This document shows positions 22,361-32,262 of a DNA stretch of 35,845 nucleotides, piece after piece. The first letter of the stretch is position 1. Every line of letters begins with the position of its first letter. The stretch covers positions 1 to 35,845 of the forward strand of contig MU626457.1 of assembly GCA_025603075.1 (NCBI GenBank), given 5' to 3'. Origin of the DNA: Neoconidiobolus thromboides FSU 785 (taxonomy: Eukaryota > Entomophthoromycota > Entomophthoromycetes > Entomophthorales > Neoconidiobolaceae). The notes beneath the pieces are model-generated. The model did not search any database. It was given only the letters and a program-made list of their open reading frames with translations, and was not told where the DNA came from. The position numbers and the translations under genes were made by a program.

Positions 22361-22367
22361 AAAAAAA
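22361..22367 (-). terminator. Oligo-T Pol III terminator of tRNA-Ile
   Basis: Seven A residues on the plus strand make a T7 run on the transcribed strand, 15 bases after the tRNA 3' end. This is the standard RNA polymerase III stop signal. Confidence 0.75.
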
Positions 22368-22381
22368 GGCTTATTACAACA

Positions 22382-22454
22382 TGCTCCGTATAGGGCTTGA
22401 ACCTATGACCTTAGCGTTATTAGCACCACGCTCTGCCAACTGAGCTAACGGAGC
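22382..22454 (-). tRNA. tRNA-Ile(AAT): tRNA-Ile (anticodon AAT)
   Basis: A full cloverleaf can be drawn on the minus strand: 7-bp acceptor stem GCTCCGT/ACGGAGC; D-arm GCTC..GAGC; anticodon stem TGGTG/CGCTA with loop CTAATAA, so the anticodon is AAT (inosine-modified in eukaryotes, reading AUU/AUC/AUA); 5-base variable loop; T-arm ATAGG/CCTAT with loop TTCAAGC; discriminator base A. There is no intron and CCA is not encoded, as expected for a eukaryotic nuclear tRNA gene. The A box (TAGCTCAGTTGG) and B box (GGTTCAAGCCC) are present. Confidence 0.96.
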
Positions 22455-22722
22455 CCGATTATTATTTACTGTTTGCATAAAATTTATATATTTAATTTTT
22501 TTTTAAAATTATTGACTAATTATTTAGTAATGTCGATGTGATGTGTAATTCAATGAAAGGCAAAGGAGAGATAAATGGATGGAATTTTTAGGCATGAAGT
22601 CGATGGCGAACGTTCTATGCATAATTATAGCAATACTCTTTTTAAATAAAGAAAAAATTGATATATGATAAATATGAAGCTTTATTTTATTTCTAAAATT
22701 AAATCAAGCCGACCATTCAATA

Positions 22723-22827
22723 CATGGGAGTGTCTTTTTTGACTTGATTATTTTTTCCATTTTTTAAGCGCTATTTAAGTGGAAAATTTGTTAGTAAGAT
22801 TCTTAAATACAAAAATACATCCCCACA
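22723..22827 (+). mobile_element. ~104-bp MITE family, copy 9
   Basis: Begins CATGGGAGTGTC and ends ACATCCCCACA. The hairpin TTTTTTCCATTTTTTAAGCG / CTATTTAAGTGGAAAATTTG is clear. It faces copy 10 (23201-23304) in the opposite orientation, about 370 bp away. Confidence 0.88.
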
Positions 22828-22854
22828 TTGTGAATTATTGGGACACTCCCATAT

Positions 22855-23200
22855 CTCAGAGCTTATAACGTCACTCCCATCTACATATCCAATTATAAAT
22901 AAACTATTAATATCTATATAATTGTAACAGTCCTCATGTTCCAGATTGATAATCGATTTAACATTAGCAAATTCTTCAGAAGTGAATATACTTATTGCTT
23001 CCATCAACATATTTCAATAGCATTTCAATCTTGTCATAAAAAACTATATTAATCTTCTTCTTTAATATTCGAGATATTATCATATTTAAAAAAAATTACC
23101 TGGATATAGACATGATAAATATTATTTTGTAATACAAAAAAGCGAGGATACATTCTACCATTATTGGAAAGCATTTTATCATTCAAATAATGATTTAGGA
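22855..23200 (-). pseudogene. Coding-like relic caught between two MITE copies
   Basis: On the minus strand, 23200-23098 reads as protein-like sequence (with MLSNNGRMYPRFFVLQN) up to a possible donor CAG|GTAATT. A second open segment, about 23010-22855, reads EAISIFTSEEFANVKSIIN and then CYNYIDINSLFIIGYVDGS before entering MITE copy 9. The two are separated by in-frame stops or an unclear intron. I do not recognise the family. It looks like a gene disrupted by flanking MITE insertions; a short intact gene is unlikely since both ends lie inside MITE sequence. Confidence 0.3.
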
Positions 23201-23304
23201 TATGGGGATGTATTTTTGTATTTAAGAATTTTACTAACAAATTTTCCACTCAAATAGCGTTTAAAAGATGGAAAAAGTAATGAAGCCAAAAAAACACTCC
23301 CATA
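23201..23304 (-). mobile_element. ~104-bp MITE family, copy 10 (minus orientation, well preserved)
   Basis: Begins TATGGGGATGTATTTTTG and ends CACTCCCATA, with TA at both borders. It carries TTTTCCACTCAAATAGCG and then GATGGAAAAAGTAATGAAGCC, almost identical to copies 5 and 7. Confidence 0.9.
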
Positions 23305-23719
23305 TTTTCAATATTATTAATTGGATAATTTTGACTTCAGTGTGGCATTATGGCCTTCTTTTTACTCTTCAGGACATGCGGAAGGTATACCAAACTCAGA
23401 CTTATCATCATAATATGTCAATACACACATTTACTAGAATGGGTATTTTACACGCTCTCCTGTTGCTAAATTACATATTGTTTTTTGATTAGGCTAAATT
23501 ATTAAAAATTTCAAAATTAAATAAACATCAAAACTCAAAACTTAAAACTCAACTAGTTATTAAAGTTATCTTATTTTTTGAATTTTGAATTTGAATTGAA
23601 ACTTTAATTTATTCGTTTTACAAAATACGTCAACAGTAGTTTTAGTTTGAGCAAAATAAGCACTTAAATTAAACCCCTTTTCATCCCAAACAATTAAAAA
23701 AAAGGAAATCTTATCAATC

Positions 23720-25743
23720 ATGTCACCAACTTCCGAATTGTCAAATCACTTTGTACCTTATTATTTAAAAGATAGTTCATTTTCTACTTGGTTACAAAAC
23801 AAACATAATTCTTCAGAAGAACTCTCATATAAAAGAGATTATTTACCTTCCAGTTTGAATTTGAAAGAAAGAAATAGCTTAATGGAGTTAAACTCAATGG
23901 GTAATCAATTAAAATATGTAGGTAAAATTAAAATTAAAACTGGAATTAAAGGTGTGTATTCATTGTAAAATTGATAGGTAAAGAGGATAGTGATTTAGTG
24001 GTTATTAAAACCAATAATTCGATACCGGGTAAATGTGGAGTGTATTATTTTGAAATGGAATTGAAGAATTTCAAAGATAATAAGTAAACTTTATTTCTAG
24101 AATATCAAATAATAGAATAATACTTATTAAACATTATATTAGTATTTTGGTAATTGGATTATGTACCTCAGATATTAAATTTAATAAGTTACCAGGTAAA
24201 TTTTAATAGGAATAATAAATAATAAAAGACCAGAGATAATAATTAAATAAGGGAATGAATTAAATAGCTATGGGTTTCATTTAAATGACAATACCTTATA
24301 TTATTCTAATAATAAATTACAAACGTACGGTACCAAATTTGTAGAAAAAGATATATTAGGTTGTGGTGTTAATTATTATACAAATACTATCTTTTTTACT
24401 AAAAATGGAGTTAATCTTGGTAAGTTTTTTAATCATTTTTTTAAACGAATTCATTTTATAATGAATCTTATATATTTTCAACTTAATAGGTACTGCATTT
24501 AAAGATATAAAGAAAGATTTATTGCCTTGCATTGGTTTAAAAACTCATGGTATTGAAGTTGAACTGAATTTTGGTCATCATAAGTTTAAGTTTGATATTG
24601 AACAATACTATAAAGTAAACTATTTAATAACATAATATCAATATTGATATTAATATAAAAATAATTCAAATAGGAACAAAAAAATAAAATATGGAAATTA
24701 ATTAATGAAAGTAAAATTAATTTAGATGAACAAAAAGAAGATAATAATTCAGCAATCTCCTTTTTAATTTGTTCTTATTTAATTCATCATGGCTATATTT
24801 CAACTGCTTATAAATTAGTCAAAAATTGTTTGAATATTGATATAAGTCAACTTGAAGAAATGGAAGATATTACTATGAAACATAATATAAGGAATAAAAT
24901 AATTGCACAATTAAAAGAAAATAAACAAGAAGATATTCAACGACGACAAAGTAATTATTATTTTAGCTTTTTAAATAGTTTAATAATAATAATAAATTAA
25001 TTAATAATAATAATAATAATAATCGATTTCTAATTAATATTTTTATTTTTTTTAAAAGGTATTAAAGAATACATATTACAAGGAGAAATTGAAAAAAGTA
25101 TTGAAGCTACTAAATTTTATTATCCAAATGTATTTCAAAACAATGAAATGATTTTATTTCAATTAAATTGTCGCTTATTTATTGAAATGATGCGAGAATT
25201 ATATGGTCTAAAGAAATATCAATCAATTGATGAGTTAAATAGTATTAACATCAATAATAACAATAATAAAGATAATAATAATAATCAAAGTATCGAATCT
25301 TGTTTGAATTTTTGTAATGAATTATATCAACAATATAACTCATCTAATAATCCAGAAATTAAAAATTGTTTAACTGTAAGTTCAGTTTTATTATTTATTA
25401 AATTTTTATAAGATAAATTAACAATTAACCTTTTATAATGTATTTTAGGATTTATTTTCATTATTAGCATATAAAGATTTAAGTTTATGTAATAATAAAC
25501 ATTTACTAAATATCGAATCTAGAGAACAATTGGGTAATAAATTAAATAGTGCCATCTTAGGTAATAAATTTTTATATTTTTATAATATTTTATTAATACC
25601 TTATTGAAGTATCTCAAGGAAAACCAGCAATACCACATTTGGAATTAATTTATCGACAAAATTCTACTGTCAATCAATTGTTAGTTGAATATGATATTGC
25701 TGAAGGTGGATTTATTGATATTAAAAGAGATTGTTTAGATTAA
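23720..25743 (+). CDS. GID1: RanBPM/Gid1-type protein (SPRY-LisH-CTLH-CRA), GID/CTLH E3 ligase scaffold
   Basis: Nine exons: 23720-23921, 23978-24083, 24143-24195, 24252-24419, 24490-24614, 24674-24950, 25059-25375, 25449-25560 and 25610-25743; together 497 aa with consistent phases. A SPRY domain spans about residues 65-210 (GKCGVYYFEMEL, ILVIGLCTSD, SYGFHLNDNTLYY, FFTKNGVNLGTAF, PCIGLKTHG). LisH follows (ISFLICSYLIHHGYISTAYKL), then CTLH (KEYILQGEIEKSIEATKFYYP), then the CRA region to the end (LELIYRQNSTVNQLLVEYDIA). The order is that of RanBP9/RanBP10 and yeast Gid1/Vid30. It should be a scaffold of the GID/CTLH ubiquitin ligase, which degrades gluconeogenic enzymes and other targets. An Asn-rich insert around 25247-25287 is specific to this copy. 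For exon 1 I chose the donor at 23922 rather than 23952, which would leave a 26-bp intron and extra residues. Confidence 0.9.
25003..25023. repeat. AAT microsatellite in GID1 intron 6
   Basis: About seven AAT units in the intron between exons 6 and 7. A related AAT/AAC tract in exon 7 encodes the Asn-rich insert. Confidence 0.8.
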
Positions 25744-25746
25744 TAA

Positions 25747-25748
<2 letters not shown>

Positions 25749-25776
<28 letters not shown>
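25749..25776. repeat. ATT microsatellite after the GID1 stop codon
   Basis: Roughly nine ATT units just after the TAA at 25741-25743, so in the 3' UTR. Confidence 0.85.
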
Positions 25777-25777
<1 letters not shown>

Positions 25778-26022
25778 TTTTTCAACTTATCTTTTATAAA
25801 CAATTGAATAAAATTGCAGCAAATAAAAATTTAGTTTAATTAAAATCGATATTACTAATAAAAAAAACTTACCAAGCATTAAGTCCACCAATAAAAATCA
25901 AATTAACTTAGACTAATTTTCGTCTTAGATGAGGTCATCCAAATAATAATTATAAAAAGTACAACTCATAATCTTCAATTTAACATTCTTCTGATTTTAT
26001 AAAAAACAAAAGCAAAACAACA

Positions 26023-26580
26023 ATGAGTAATCTTACTCAATTAGCTACTTTAGCAGGGGGATGTTTTTGGGGCATTGAGCATTATTTTAAAAAAGAATTC
26101 GGTAAAGCAATTATTAAATCTTCCGTTGGATACACTGGTGGTAATATTGAAAATCCTACTTATCGTCAAGTATGTAGTGGTAAAACGGGTCATGCTGAAG
26201 CAGTACAATTAGAATTTGATCCTAATCAAATTGGATATAAAGACCTAGTTCATTTTTTTTTTAGAATTCATGATCCAACTACATTAAATAAGTAGGTTTT
26301 TATTTATTAAATTCTTTTGTTTTTTATACTAAATTCTTCTATTTTTGTTTTTAGACAAGGTAACGATCGAGGTAGTCAATATCGTTCAGCTATCTTTTAT
26401 CATAATGAGGAACAAAAAGCAATAGCTGAAAAAGTTAAGTTAGAGGTTAAAGATAAATGGAAAAATGAAATTATAACTCAAATTGCTCCTTTTGATAAAT
26501 GGTATATAGCAGAAAGAGAACATCAAAATTATTTATTAAACAATCCAGGTGGTTATTGTAATCATCGAATTTATTGGTAA
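26023..26580 (+). CDS. MXR1: Peptide methionine-S-sulfoxide reductase MsrA
   Basis: Two exons: 26023-26291 and 26355-26580, with a 63-bp GTAGGT..TTTTAG intron, encode 164 aa, the usual size. The catalytic motif GGCFWG is at residues 12-17 with nucleophile Cys14. Also present are [18 protein letters not shown] and [21 protein letters not shown], the conserved substrate and thioredoxin-recycling regions. The C-terminal [10 protein letters not shown] carries the likely resolving cysteine (Cys158). The enzyme reduces the S-epimer of methionine sulfoxide in proteins with thioredoxin as donor, repairing oxidative damage. No targeting peptide is visible, so it is probably cytosolic. Its stop lies 132 bp from that of the convergent kinase gene. 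Confidence 0.96.
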
Positions 26581-26597
26581 ATATAGTTAGTTTGTAC

Positions 26598-26622
26598 TCT
26601 TATTCTTATTCTTATTCTTATC
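26598..26622. repeat. 6-bp tandem repeat (TCTTAT)4
   Basis: Four copies of TCTTAT between the convergent MXR1 and kinase genes. Confidence 0.85.
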
Positions 26623-26712
26623 TTTTATGTTATATTAAATATGTTATTATCAATTATTATTATTATTTAAAGTTAATATAAATCATTGCAATTGATAATT
26701 TGTATATTTTAA

Positions 26713-28118
26713 TCAAACTAAAGGCAATTTATTTTCATCTAAATGAAACCATTCTTCTTCATTAAAATTATCAATTGTAGGTGGTTTAATATTTAAAGGG
26801 GGAGGTAATTGATTATGTAAATTTTTAAAATCAATCTTATCAAATATAGGATGTTGCTTCAAACAATTAAAATCTAAAGCACCTAATCTAGATTCTGGCT
26901 CTTTAACCTAAAAGTATATTAATTATAAAAAAACTAGTAATAATAATACAAAACTTACTAATAATTTTTGAATAAAATCTTTCTCAATAGGTAATATGTT
27001 ATCTGTAAATTTATAATCTAAAGCTACTATTTTTTGAAAGATTTGATAATCATTATTAGCATTAAATGGTGTAATTCCAGTTAAAAATTGATAGCAAATA
27101 CAACCTAAAGCCCACAAATCAGAAGATTGATTTGCATCTTTATCTTCTAATAATTCGGGACTAGCATAGTGAGCTGTTCCTACAAATGAATTGGTTTTGG
27201 CTAACAAAATAAAATAAAGTAATGTTGTTATTACAAGTTTTATTATTAAAATATAATAATACTTACTTACTTTAGTTTCATCAACAATAGTTGTAGTTGT
27301 AGCTGGATTATTACAGATTTTTGCTGAACCAAAGTCTGTAATTTTAATATGCATATTTTGATCTAATAATATACTATTTACAATAAAAAGTAAATAACTA
27401 ATAATAATAACAAATTTGATTTCTTACTTTTCTGGTTTCAGGTCTCTATTATTAAAATAAAATAGAATAAAATGAAATAAGTAGTTTCATTTTAATAATT
27501 AATTCTAATTACCTATGAGCAATCCCTTTACTTCTCATATATTCAATAGCTTCCACAATTTCAGCAAGATAAAATTTAGCAATAGGTAATTCAAATATTT
27601 TTTTCTAATTTAGTTTTGATATTTAATAACTATATGGTATTTATAATAATGTCAAATAATTACTTTTTTAAGATAATATAATAAATCCCCATTAGGAACG
27701 AGATCAAGGATATAAACTAAAATTATTACTAAATCATTCTTCCCAATTCAATTTAAAATTATCACTTACATAATCTCAATGGGTCTTGGAAGGTATAATG
27801 TAATTGAACAATAAAAGGGGAATGTTTATTAAGTATTGATAAAGCTTGTTTTTCAATTGAAATATATTTGACTTTATTTTCTTTTATGATAAATTTTTTA
27901 CTAATTACTTTAGCCGCATAACTTTTATTTTTTTTGATTTCAATTGCTTCTACTACCTATAATTAGAGAATCATTAAATGTTAATTAAGAGTGGGATATT
28001 GGGGATTTTCAATTACTGTTGAATAAGAACCTTCTCCTAATATACGACCAAACTTAAAATCATTAACTGTTCGTTTGATAGGCTGGGACGAAGCCTTGGT
28101 TGGGGCGGAAGTGTTCAT
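26713..28118 (-). CDS. PKH1: PDK1/Pkh-type AGC protein kinase
   Basis: Eight exons on the minus strand: 28118-28017, 27956-27770, 27716-27664, 27604-27513, 27445-27428, 27373-27267, 27200-26959 and 26907-26713; 331 aa, all GT..AG with matching phases. Seen in order: glycine loop GEGSYSTV (28-35), catalytic Lys50 in YAAKVI, the PDK1 hallmark IIKENKVKYISIEKQAL, HRDLKPEN (144-151, Asp146), DFG (164-166), activation loop NSFVGTAHYASPE with Ser191 equivalent to the auto-phosphorylated serine of human PDK1, and SSDLWALGCI. The kinase phosphorylates the activation loops of other AGC kinases (Ypk, Pkc and Sch9 in yeast) in sphingolipid and growth signalling. It ends soon after the kinase domain without a PH domain, as in fungal Pkh proteins. 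The catalytic-loop residues RDLKPEN come from an 18-nt microexon. Confidence 0.93.
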
Positions 28119-28334
28119 TTTGAAAAAATTAAAAAATTAAAAAAAACATTCCAAATTTTGAAATTTTTTACTTTTATTTTACAAAAAAAATGTTAACTTT
28201 TGTAAAAATTTCAATTCACTTTATCGCCCAATTGATGATAGGCATGTCTTCAATTAAAAATTAACAAAACAAAACAACAAACAATTTTAATTTTAATTTT
28301 AACATCGATTTTCTTTACAAGAGGTAAAAATACA

Positions 28335-28790
28335 TTAGTCTCTCATTCCTCCCTCACTTTCCTCTCTTCCCCTACCACCACATTTTGAAAAACAATGCAT
28401 TTTATTAAAAAACACCGTCGATAAACAATTATTCGTTTTATATCCTAAGCATCTATTCATTTTTTTACTAAAAAAATAAGCTATTGGTCCCTCTGACCTC
28501 ACTTTACAACCTGTTTGTAAGATCGGTTTTTCAGAACATAGTAATTGAGAATATCTACTTGGTGAAAAATACTGTTGATGTTGTTGATGTTGATGGGTAT
28601 GGGGAGATAAAGATGTGGAAGTTGGAAGTGATTGAGTGAATGTTGGAGATGAATGATAGACTTCATAGCCTTTTGTTTTTATATTTAAAATTTCCATAAC
28701 TGATCGGACTTGTGGTAAGTCATAATAGTATAAGGTAGTGTTATTTACAATAGCTAGTAATATAAATATAAAGAATAACTTTTTTAACAT
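28335..28790 (-). CDS. Secreted protein with a Kunitz/BPTI-like domain
   Basis: A single exon for 151 aa from the ATG at 28788-28790. Residues 1 to about 19 form a signal peptide (KKLFFIFILLAIV core). A low-complexity linker rich in Ser, Thr, His and Gln covers about 47-80. Exactly six cysteines follow, at 85, 95, 114, 122, 133 and 137, with spacing x9-x18-x7-x10-x3; the Kunitz pattern is x8-x15-x7-x12-x3. The aromatic pair YFF before the third cysteine, the seven-residue gap to the fourth and the closing C-x3-C-G-G fit the fold. The residue after Cys95, the P1 position, is Lys, which would suit a trypsin-like protease. It would be exported and could inhibit host or competitor proteases; that is inference. 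The loop between Cys95 and Cys114 is three residues longer than normal. A different six-Cys fold is the alternative. The tail after Cys137 is charged and Gly-rich. Confidence 0.65.
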   Translation of the reverse strand: MLKKLFFIFILLAIVNNTTLYYYDLPQVRSVMEILNIKTKGYEVYHSSPTFTQSLPTSTSLSPHTHQHQQHQQYFSPSRYSQLLCSEKPILQTGCKVRSEGPIAYFFSKKMNRCLGYKTNNCLSTVFFNKMHCFSKCGGRGREESEGGMRD

Positions 28791-29773
28791 TCAAAATATT
28801 AACAAAAAAGAAATAATGTGAATTATTTTATTGATCATTTTTATATTTTTGTATTTATTTTCTCTTTCATATAATATGTTTTTTAATATCATTATTGAAT
28901 AGTTTAGTCTCTTACTAAAGTGACACTTGGAGTTTGATTAAATTAATAAAAACTGCTATTTCAAACTTCAATGGTGGGTATGATTTTAAAATTGATTCAA
29001 TTGAGATATTCAATTTTTGTTTGATGTTTTATAGAAAATAAAGAATTCTTATTGAAATCAAATAAAGTAGTTATTATTTATTATTATATTAATTCAACAA
29101 TAGTTTACCAAATTTAAAAATGAAGCTTTAGCTTTAGTTTTTTATATTAAAATAATAGTATTACTAAATATTAGTTATAAATTAGATAGTTTAATACTGT
29201 AAAAAGTGAATATATTTTTAAAAATACAAATTAATTCAAAAACATTTGCAACAATACTCTATTGTATATTAACAAAACATAAAAGTTTAATTTAAGTTTT
29301 AAGACTAAATTATAATCAGGGTTTAAAAAGGAAAAACTTATTAGGTATAATTAAGTATAAATTCAATATAAATCTGATATAATAAGTTAGTAATGAATCT
29401 ATTTTCAATACAAATAAACATTTCTAAAAATTTGACAAAACTTTTCATTATTTAAACTAATCAAAACCTCATTCTAGAGTATCAGAAAAGCTTTTATATT
29501 TTTGTTAAAATGACATACAAAACAGAACTGATTCAATAACCTCAAGTTACTAAAATATTATAAACTAGATGAGATCAAACTTTTGCAAGGTGAGTTTTCA
29601 ATTTATAACCTCAATCTTCAAGAAAATCACTAAAGATTTGAGGTCAATACATATGACCTCATTAAAATCATTCAACTTCAACTCAATGAACCAATGAAAA
29701 TGATTTCATTAAAACCAATGCCAATTCTTAAAAACACGGCGTAATAAAATCAATTTATTATTTTTTTACAAAA
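28791..29773. other. Intergenic region between two divergent genes
   Basis: About 1 kb of AT-rich DNA between the Kunitz-like gene (-) and the penta-EF-hand gene (+). No gene recognised. A perfect 8-bp palindromic pair lies at 29639-29661. Confidence 0.6.
29639..29661. promoter_or_regulatory. Inverted repeat upstream of the penta-EF-hand gene
   Basis: TGAGGTCA, a 7-base spacer, then TGACCTCA: a perfect 8-bp inverted repeat 113 bp before the ATG. AGGTCA/TGACCT half-sites are typical of dimeric zinc-finger regulators, so it may be a transcription-factor site, but no specific factor can be named. Confidence 0.35.
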
Positions 29774-30517
29774 ATGCAACAAAATCCATATAATCAACAA
29801 CAAAATTCAGCTTATCCACCACCAAGTACACAACAACCCCAGAATCAGTTATGGTCTTGGTTTCGATCCGTTGATACCGATGGTAATGGTCAATTATCCG
29901 TAACGGAATTACAACAAGCATTAGTGAATGGTAAGTTAAATTTAATTCATCTCAATTATAATTTCTTTTATTCATTCAAATCCTCAAATTCTAGGCGATT
30001 GGTCTCCTTTTAATTATGAAACAGTACGTTTAATGGTTGGAATGTTTGATCGGGACCATAATGGCACTATTGGATTTAATGAGTTTCAAGGGTTATGGAA
30101 ATATATTGAAGATTGGAAAAAATGTTTTCAAAGTTTTGATACGGATCGATCTGGTACTATTGATCAAAATGAATTGAAATCGGCTTTAAGAGCTTTTGGT
30201 TATAATTTAAGTGATCGTTTTATAAATTTACTTATCACTAAATTTGATAGACATGGTAAGTTATAATTTGTTATTTTTGAATGGAATTATATTTTTGATT
30301 ATTGTGTTTACGTAGGTGGTAGAAATATTACATTTGATAATTTTATTCAAGTTTGTGTTACAATAAATGTACTCACTGGTTCCTTCCGTAGATTTGATAC
30401 AGATGGTGATGGTTGGATCCAAATAAGATATGAAGATGTAAGTTTTATTTTAGTTTTAAAATATTAATTAATTAATTTATCATTTAGTTCCTTGAATTAG
30501 TTATTACTTCTCGCTAA
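29774..30517 (+). CDS. PEF1: Penta-EF-hand calcium-binding protein (ALG-2/PEF1 family)
   Basis: Four exons: 29774-29930, 29995-30255, 30316-30437 and 30488-30517; 189 aa. A short Gln/Pro/Asn-rich N-terminus (1-25) precedes five EF-hands: loops at 34-45 (DTDGNGQLSVTE), 71-82 (DRDHNGTIGFNE), 101-112 (DTDRSGTIDQNE), 137-148 (degenerate) and 167-178 (DTDGDGWIQIRY). The fifth pairs two molecules into a dimer in this family. The ending YEDFLELVITSR fits. ALG-2-type proteins bind ESCRT/COPII-associated partners on calcium binding and act in membrane repair and trafficking; yeast Pef1 takes part in budding and cation response. The last exon is only 30 nt, so a search by long frames would lose the C-terminus. 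The short N-terminus is closer to ALG-2 than to the longer peflin type. Confidence 0.93.
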
Positions 30518-30690
30518 TTCAATTCTTTACTATTTTATATTATGTTATTTTTTTAAAGCTCTAACTATAAAATAATTAAGCTACGAATGTTATTTCTTTT
30601 TTAGTTTTTTACATTACTATTTTGATTTTATCATAATTTTATAAAATAGTATATAAAAATAAGATACTAATTTAAAATGAAAATTATTTA

Positions 30691-32262
30691 TTAATTTAAT
30701 AAAGAATAAATGAACCCAAAGATAAAGAGTGGGGTATACATAGAATGAGTGGCATATGAAGCACCGTTTTTACCATCTTTACTTCCAGATTTATCGTCAC
30801 TGTCGTCTTCATCTTTAGAAGAATTTGAGTTCTTTGATTTTTTTTCGGTAGTACCATCAATTTTTTTAGCTTTAGGAGCACTTTTTAAATTAGGGTTTAG
30901 TTTACTACATTCTTTACTATCTTTGCCATTGGTTTTCTTATTACTTGAAGCAAATCCATTAAAATCACATTTAGCACCTTTTTTAACTGCTTCACTAAAT
31001 ACAATGGAATTACGTGTGGTAGCATCACAAATCGAAAAGTCCCCATACTCTCCTTTTTCAGTATCGCTTTTAATCAAATCACATACCCCGTCTCCACATG
31101 TTTGTCCAATAAGTTTACCTACCTTTTCACCATTACTTTCAGCTTGGCCATTGTCATTCACTTGACAAGCAAGTGATTCAAACATACATTTACAAGCATC
31201 TTCATTAGGAGTTGGTGGTAATTTTTCAGAAGCTTTCCAATCATCTTCAACAGATGGGCAATTAGATTTCTTACTCTTTGGATTATAATCTCCTTTATTA
31301 GTACCTTTAGGTTTACTATCTTTAAATTTGCTTTTGACAACATCAAAATCGGGTAAAGTTTTAACTTTTCCATTTTTGATTTCAACTAAACCATAGTTAT
31401 TAGCTTCTTCAGTGAATTCATAAACGATACCACCGGACCAAACGGAAGCCATTTCTTCACCATATAAAGCATCAAGGTCACCAAATGGACGAGGGGTAAT
31501 TACGTTACAACCAAATTCTGATAAAATACTTGGTATGCTATAATTTTTCACTTCTTCAGTACGTTTATCATAGCCTGATTTTTGCATACTAGAATCACCA
31601 CACCAAGCATAAATATTAATACCATAAAAATCTGCTCTTTCTTCATCTTTACCACAATTAAAATAATCTTGAATCATATTACGTACATCTGGGTCATCAT
31701 TATTAGCATAGCCAACCGGTATTTTTAAACCTTTATTTTTAATATAAGCTTTAGTATCCCTTAAAATAGCTTTGATATGGGCGGATGCTGGAGTTGTTTT
31801 TTTATCATTAGTAACTTCATTACCAGCAAAAAAACCAATTAAATTTTTAAATTTTGAAAAACTATCAATATTTTGTTTAAAATGAACCAAAATATCAGTA
31901 TCATAAAATGGTAACATTCGATTAATTGATCTTTTTGGTATAGCTAAATCTAATAATAAATAGATATTAGCTTCCTCTAATAATTTCATACATTCATCAT
32001 GATTGTTCCAAGGATATGACTCATAAACTCGAACAGTGTTGACACCTAAATCTTTCAAATATTTGATATCTCTTTTACATCCTTCTGCATCTGCTAATGG
32101 ATCATAGTTACCACCTGCTCTTGGTTGATAAGCTACACCCTTCATAAAGAATTGCTCTCCAGTTTCGCTATCAAAGAATTTACTTCCTTTGATTTCAATG
32201 CGATTAATAGAATACACTGAAAGTGGGAGTAAAGCTAAAATTAATTGATTTATAAGTAGCAT
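30691..32262 (-). CDS. GAS1: GPI-anchored GH72 beta-1,3-glucanosyltransferase with CBM43
   Basis: An intronless gene for 523 aa. Residues 1-18 are a signal peptide. The GH72 catalytic domain covers about 20-313, with acid/base Glu149 in FAGNEV and nucleophile Glu249 in SEFGC; VAYQPRAGGNYDPLAD (44-59) and YGINIYAWCG are family signatures. A Cys-rich CBM43/X8 module follows at about 335-440. Then come a Ser/Lys/Asp-rich spacer and a hydrophobic C-terminus (YTPLFIFGFIYSLLN) for GPI attachment, probably near residues 499-501. The enzyme sits on the outer plasma membrane or wall, cuts a beta-1,3-glucan chain and joins it to another, elongating and cross-linking the wall. The combination with CBM43 is that of yeast Gas1/Gas2. 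A paralogue starts at 35352 on the other strand and a dead relative lies at about 12150-12805. Confidence 0.96.
   Translation of the reverse strand: MLLINQLILALLPLSVYSINRIEIKGSKFFDSETGEQFFMKGVAYQPRAGGNYDPLADAEGCKRDIKYLKDLGVNTVRVYESYPWNNHDECMKLLEEANIYLLLDLAIPKRSINRMLPFYDTDILVHFKQNIDSFSKFKNLIGFFAGNEVTNDKKTTPASAHIKAILRDTKAYIKNKGLKIPVGYANNDDPDVRNMIQDYFNCGKDEERADFYGINIYAWCGDSSMQKSGYDKRTEEVKNYSIPSILSEFGCNVITPRPFGDLDALYGEEMASVWSGGIVYEFTEEANNYGLVEIKNGKVKTLPDFDVVKSKFKDSKPKGTNKGDYNPKSKKSNCPSVEDDWKASEKLPPTPNEDACKCMFESLACQVNDNGQAESNGEKVGKLIGQTCGDGVCDLIKSDTEKGEYGDFSICDATTRNSIVFSEAVKKGAKCDFNGFASSNKKTNGKDSKECSKLNPNLKSAPKAKKIDGTTEKKSKNSNSSKDEDDSDDKSGSKDGKNGASYATHSMYTPLFIFGFIYSLLN

Noticed and set aside
23268-23492. 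74-codon plus-strand frame upstream of GID1
   Set aside because: It starts inside MITE copy 10 and has no homology I can recognise; the MITE supplies its N-terminus.
23952-23977. 26-bp intron in GID1 between the first two exons
   Set aside because: Too short for splicing. Using GTAAAATT at 23922 gives a 56-bp intron and joins the conserved YVGK.. segment directly to EDSDLVVIK.
30749-31165. 138-codon plus-strand frame
   Set aside because: Antisense to the C-terminal part of the GH72 gene; the Ser/Leu-rich product is what a Lys/Asp/Ser-rich sense region gives on the other strand.
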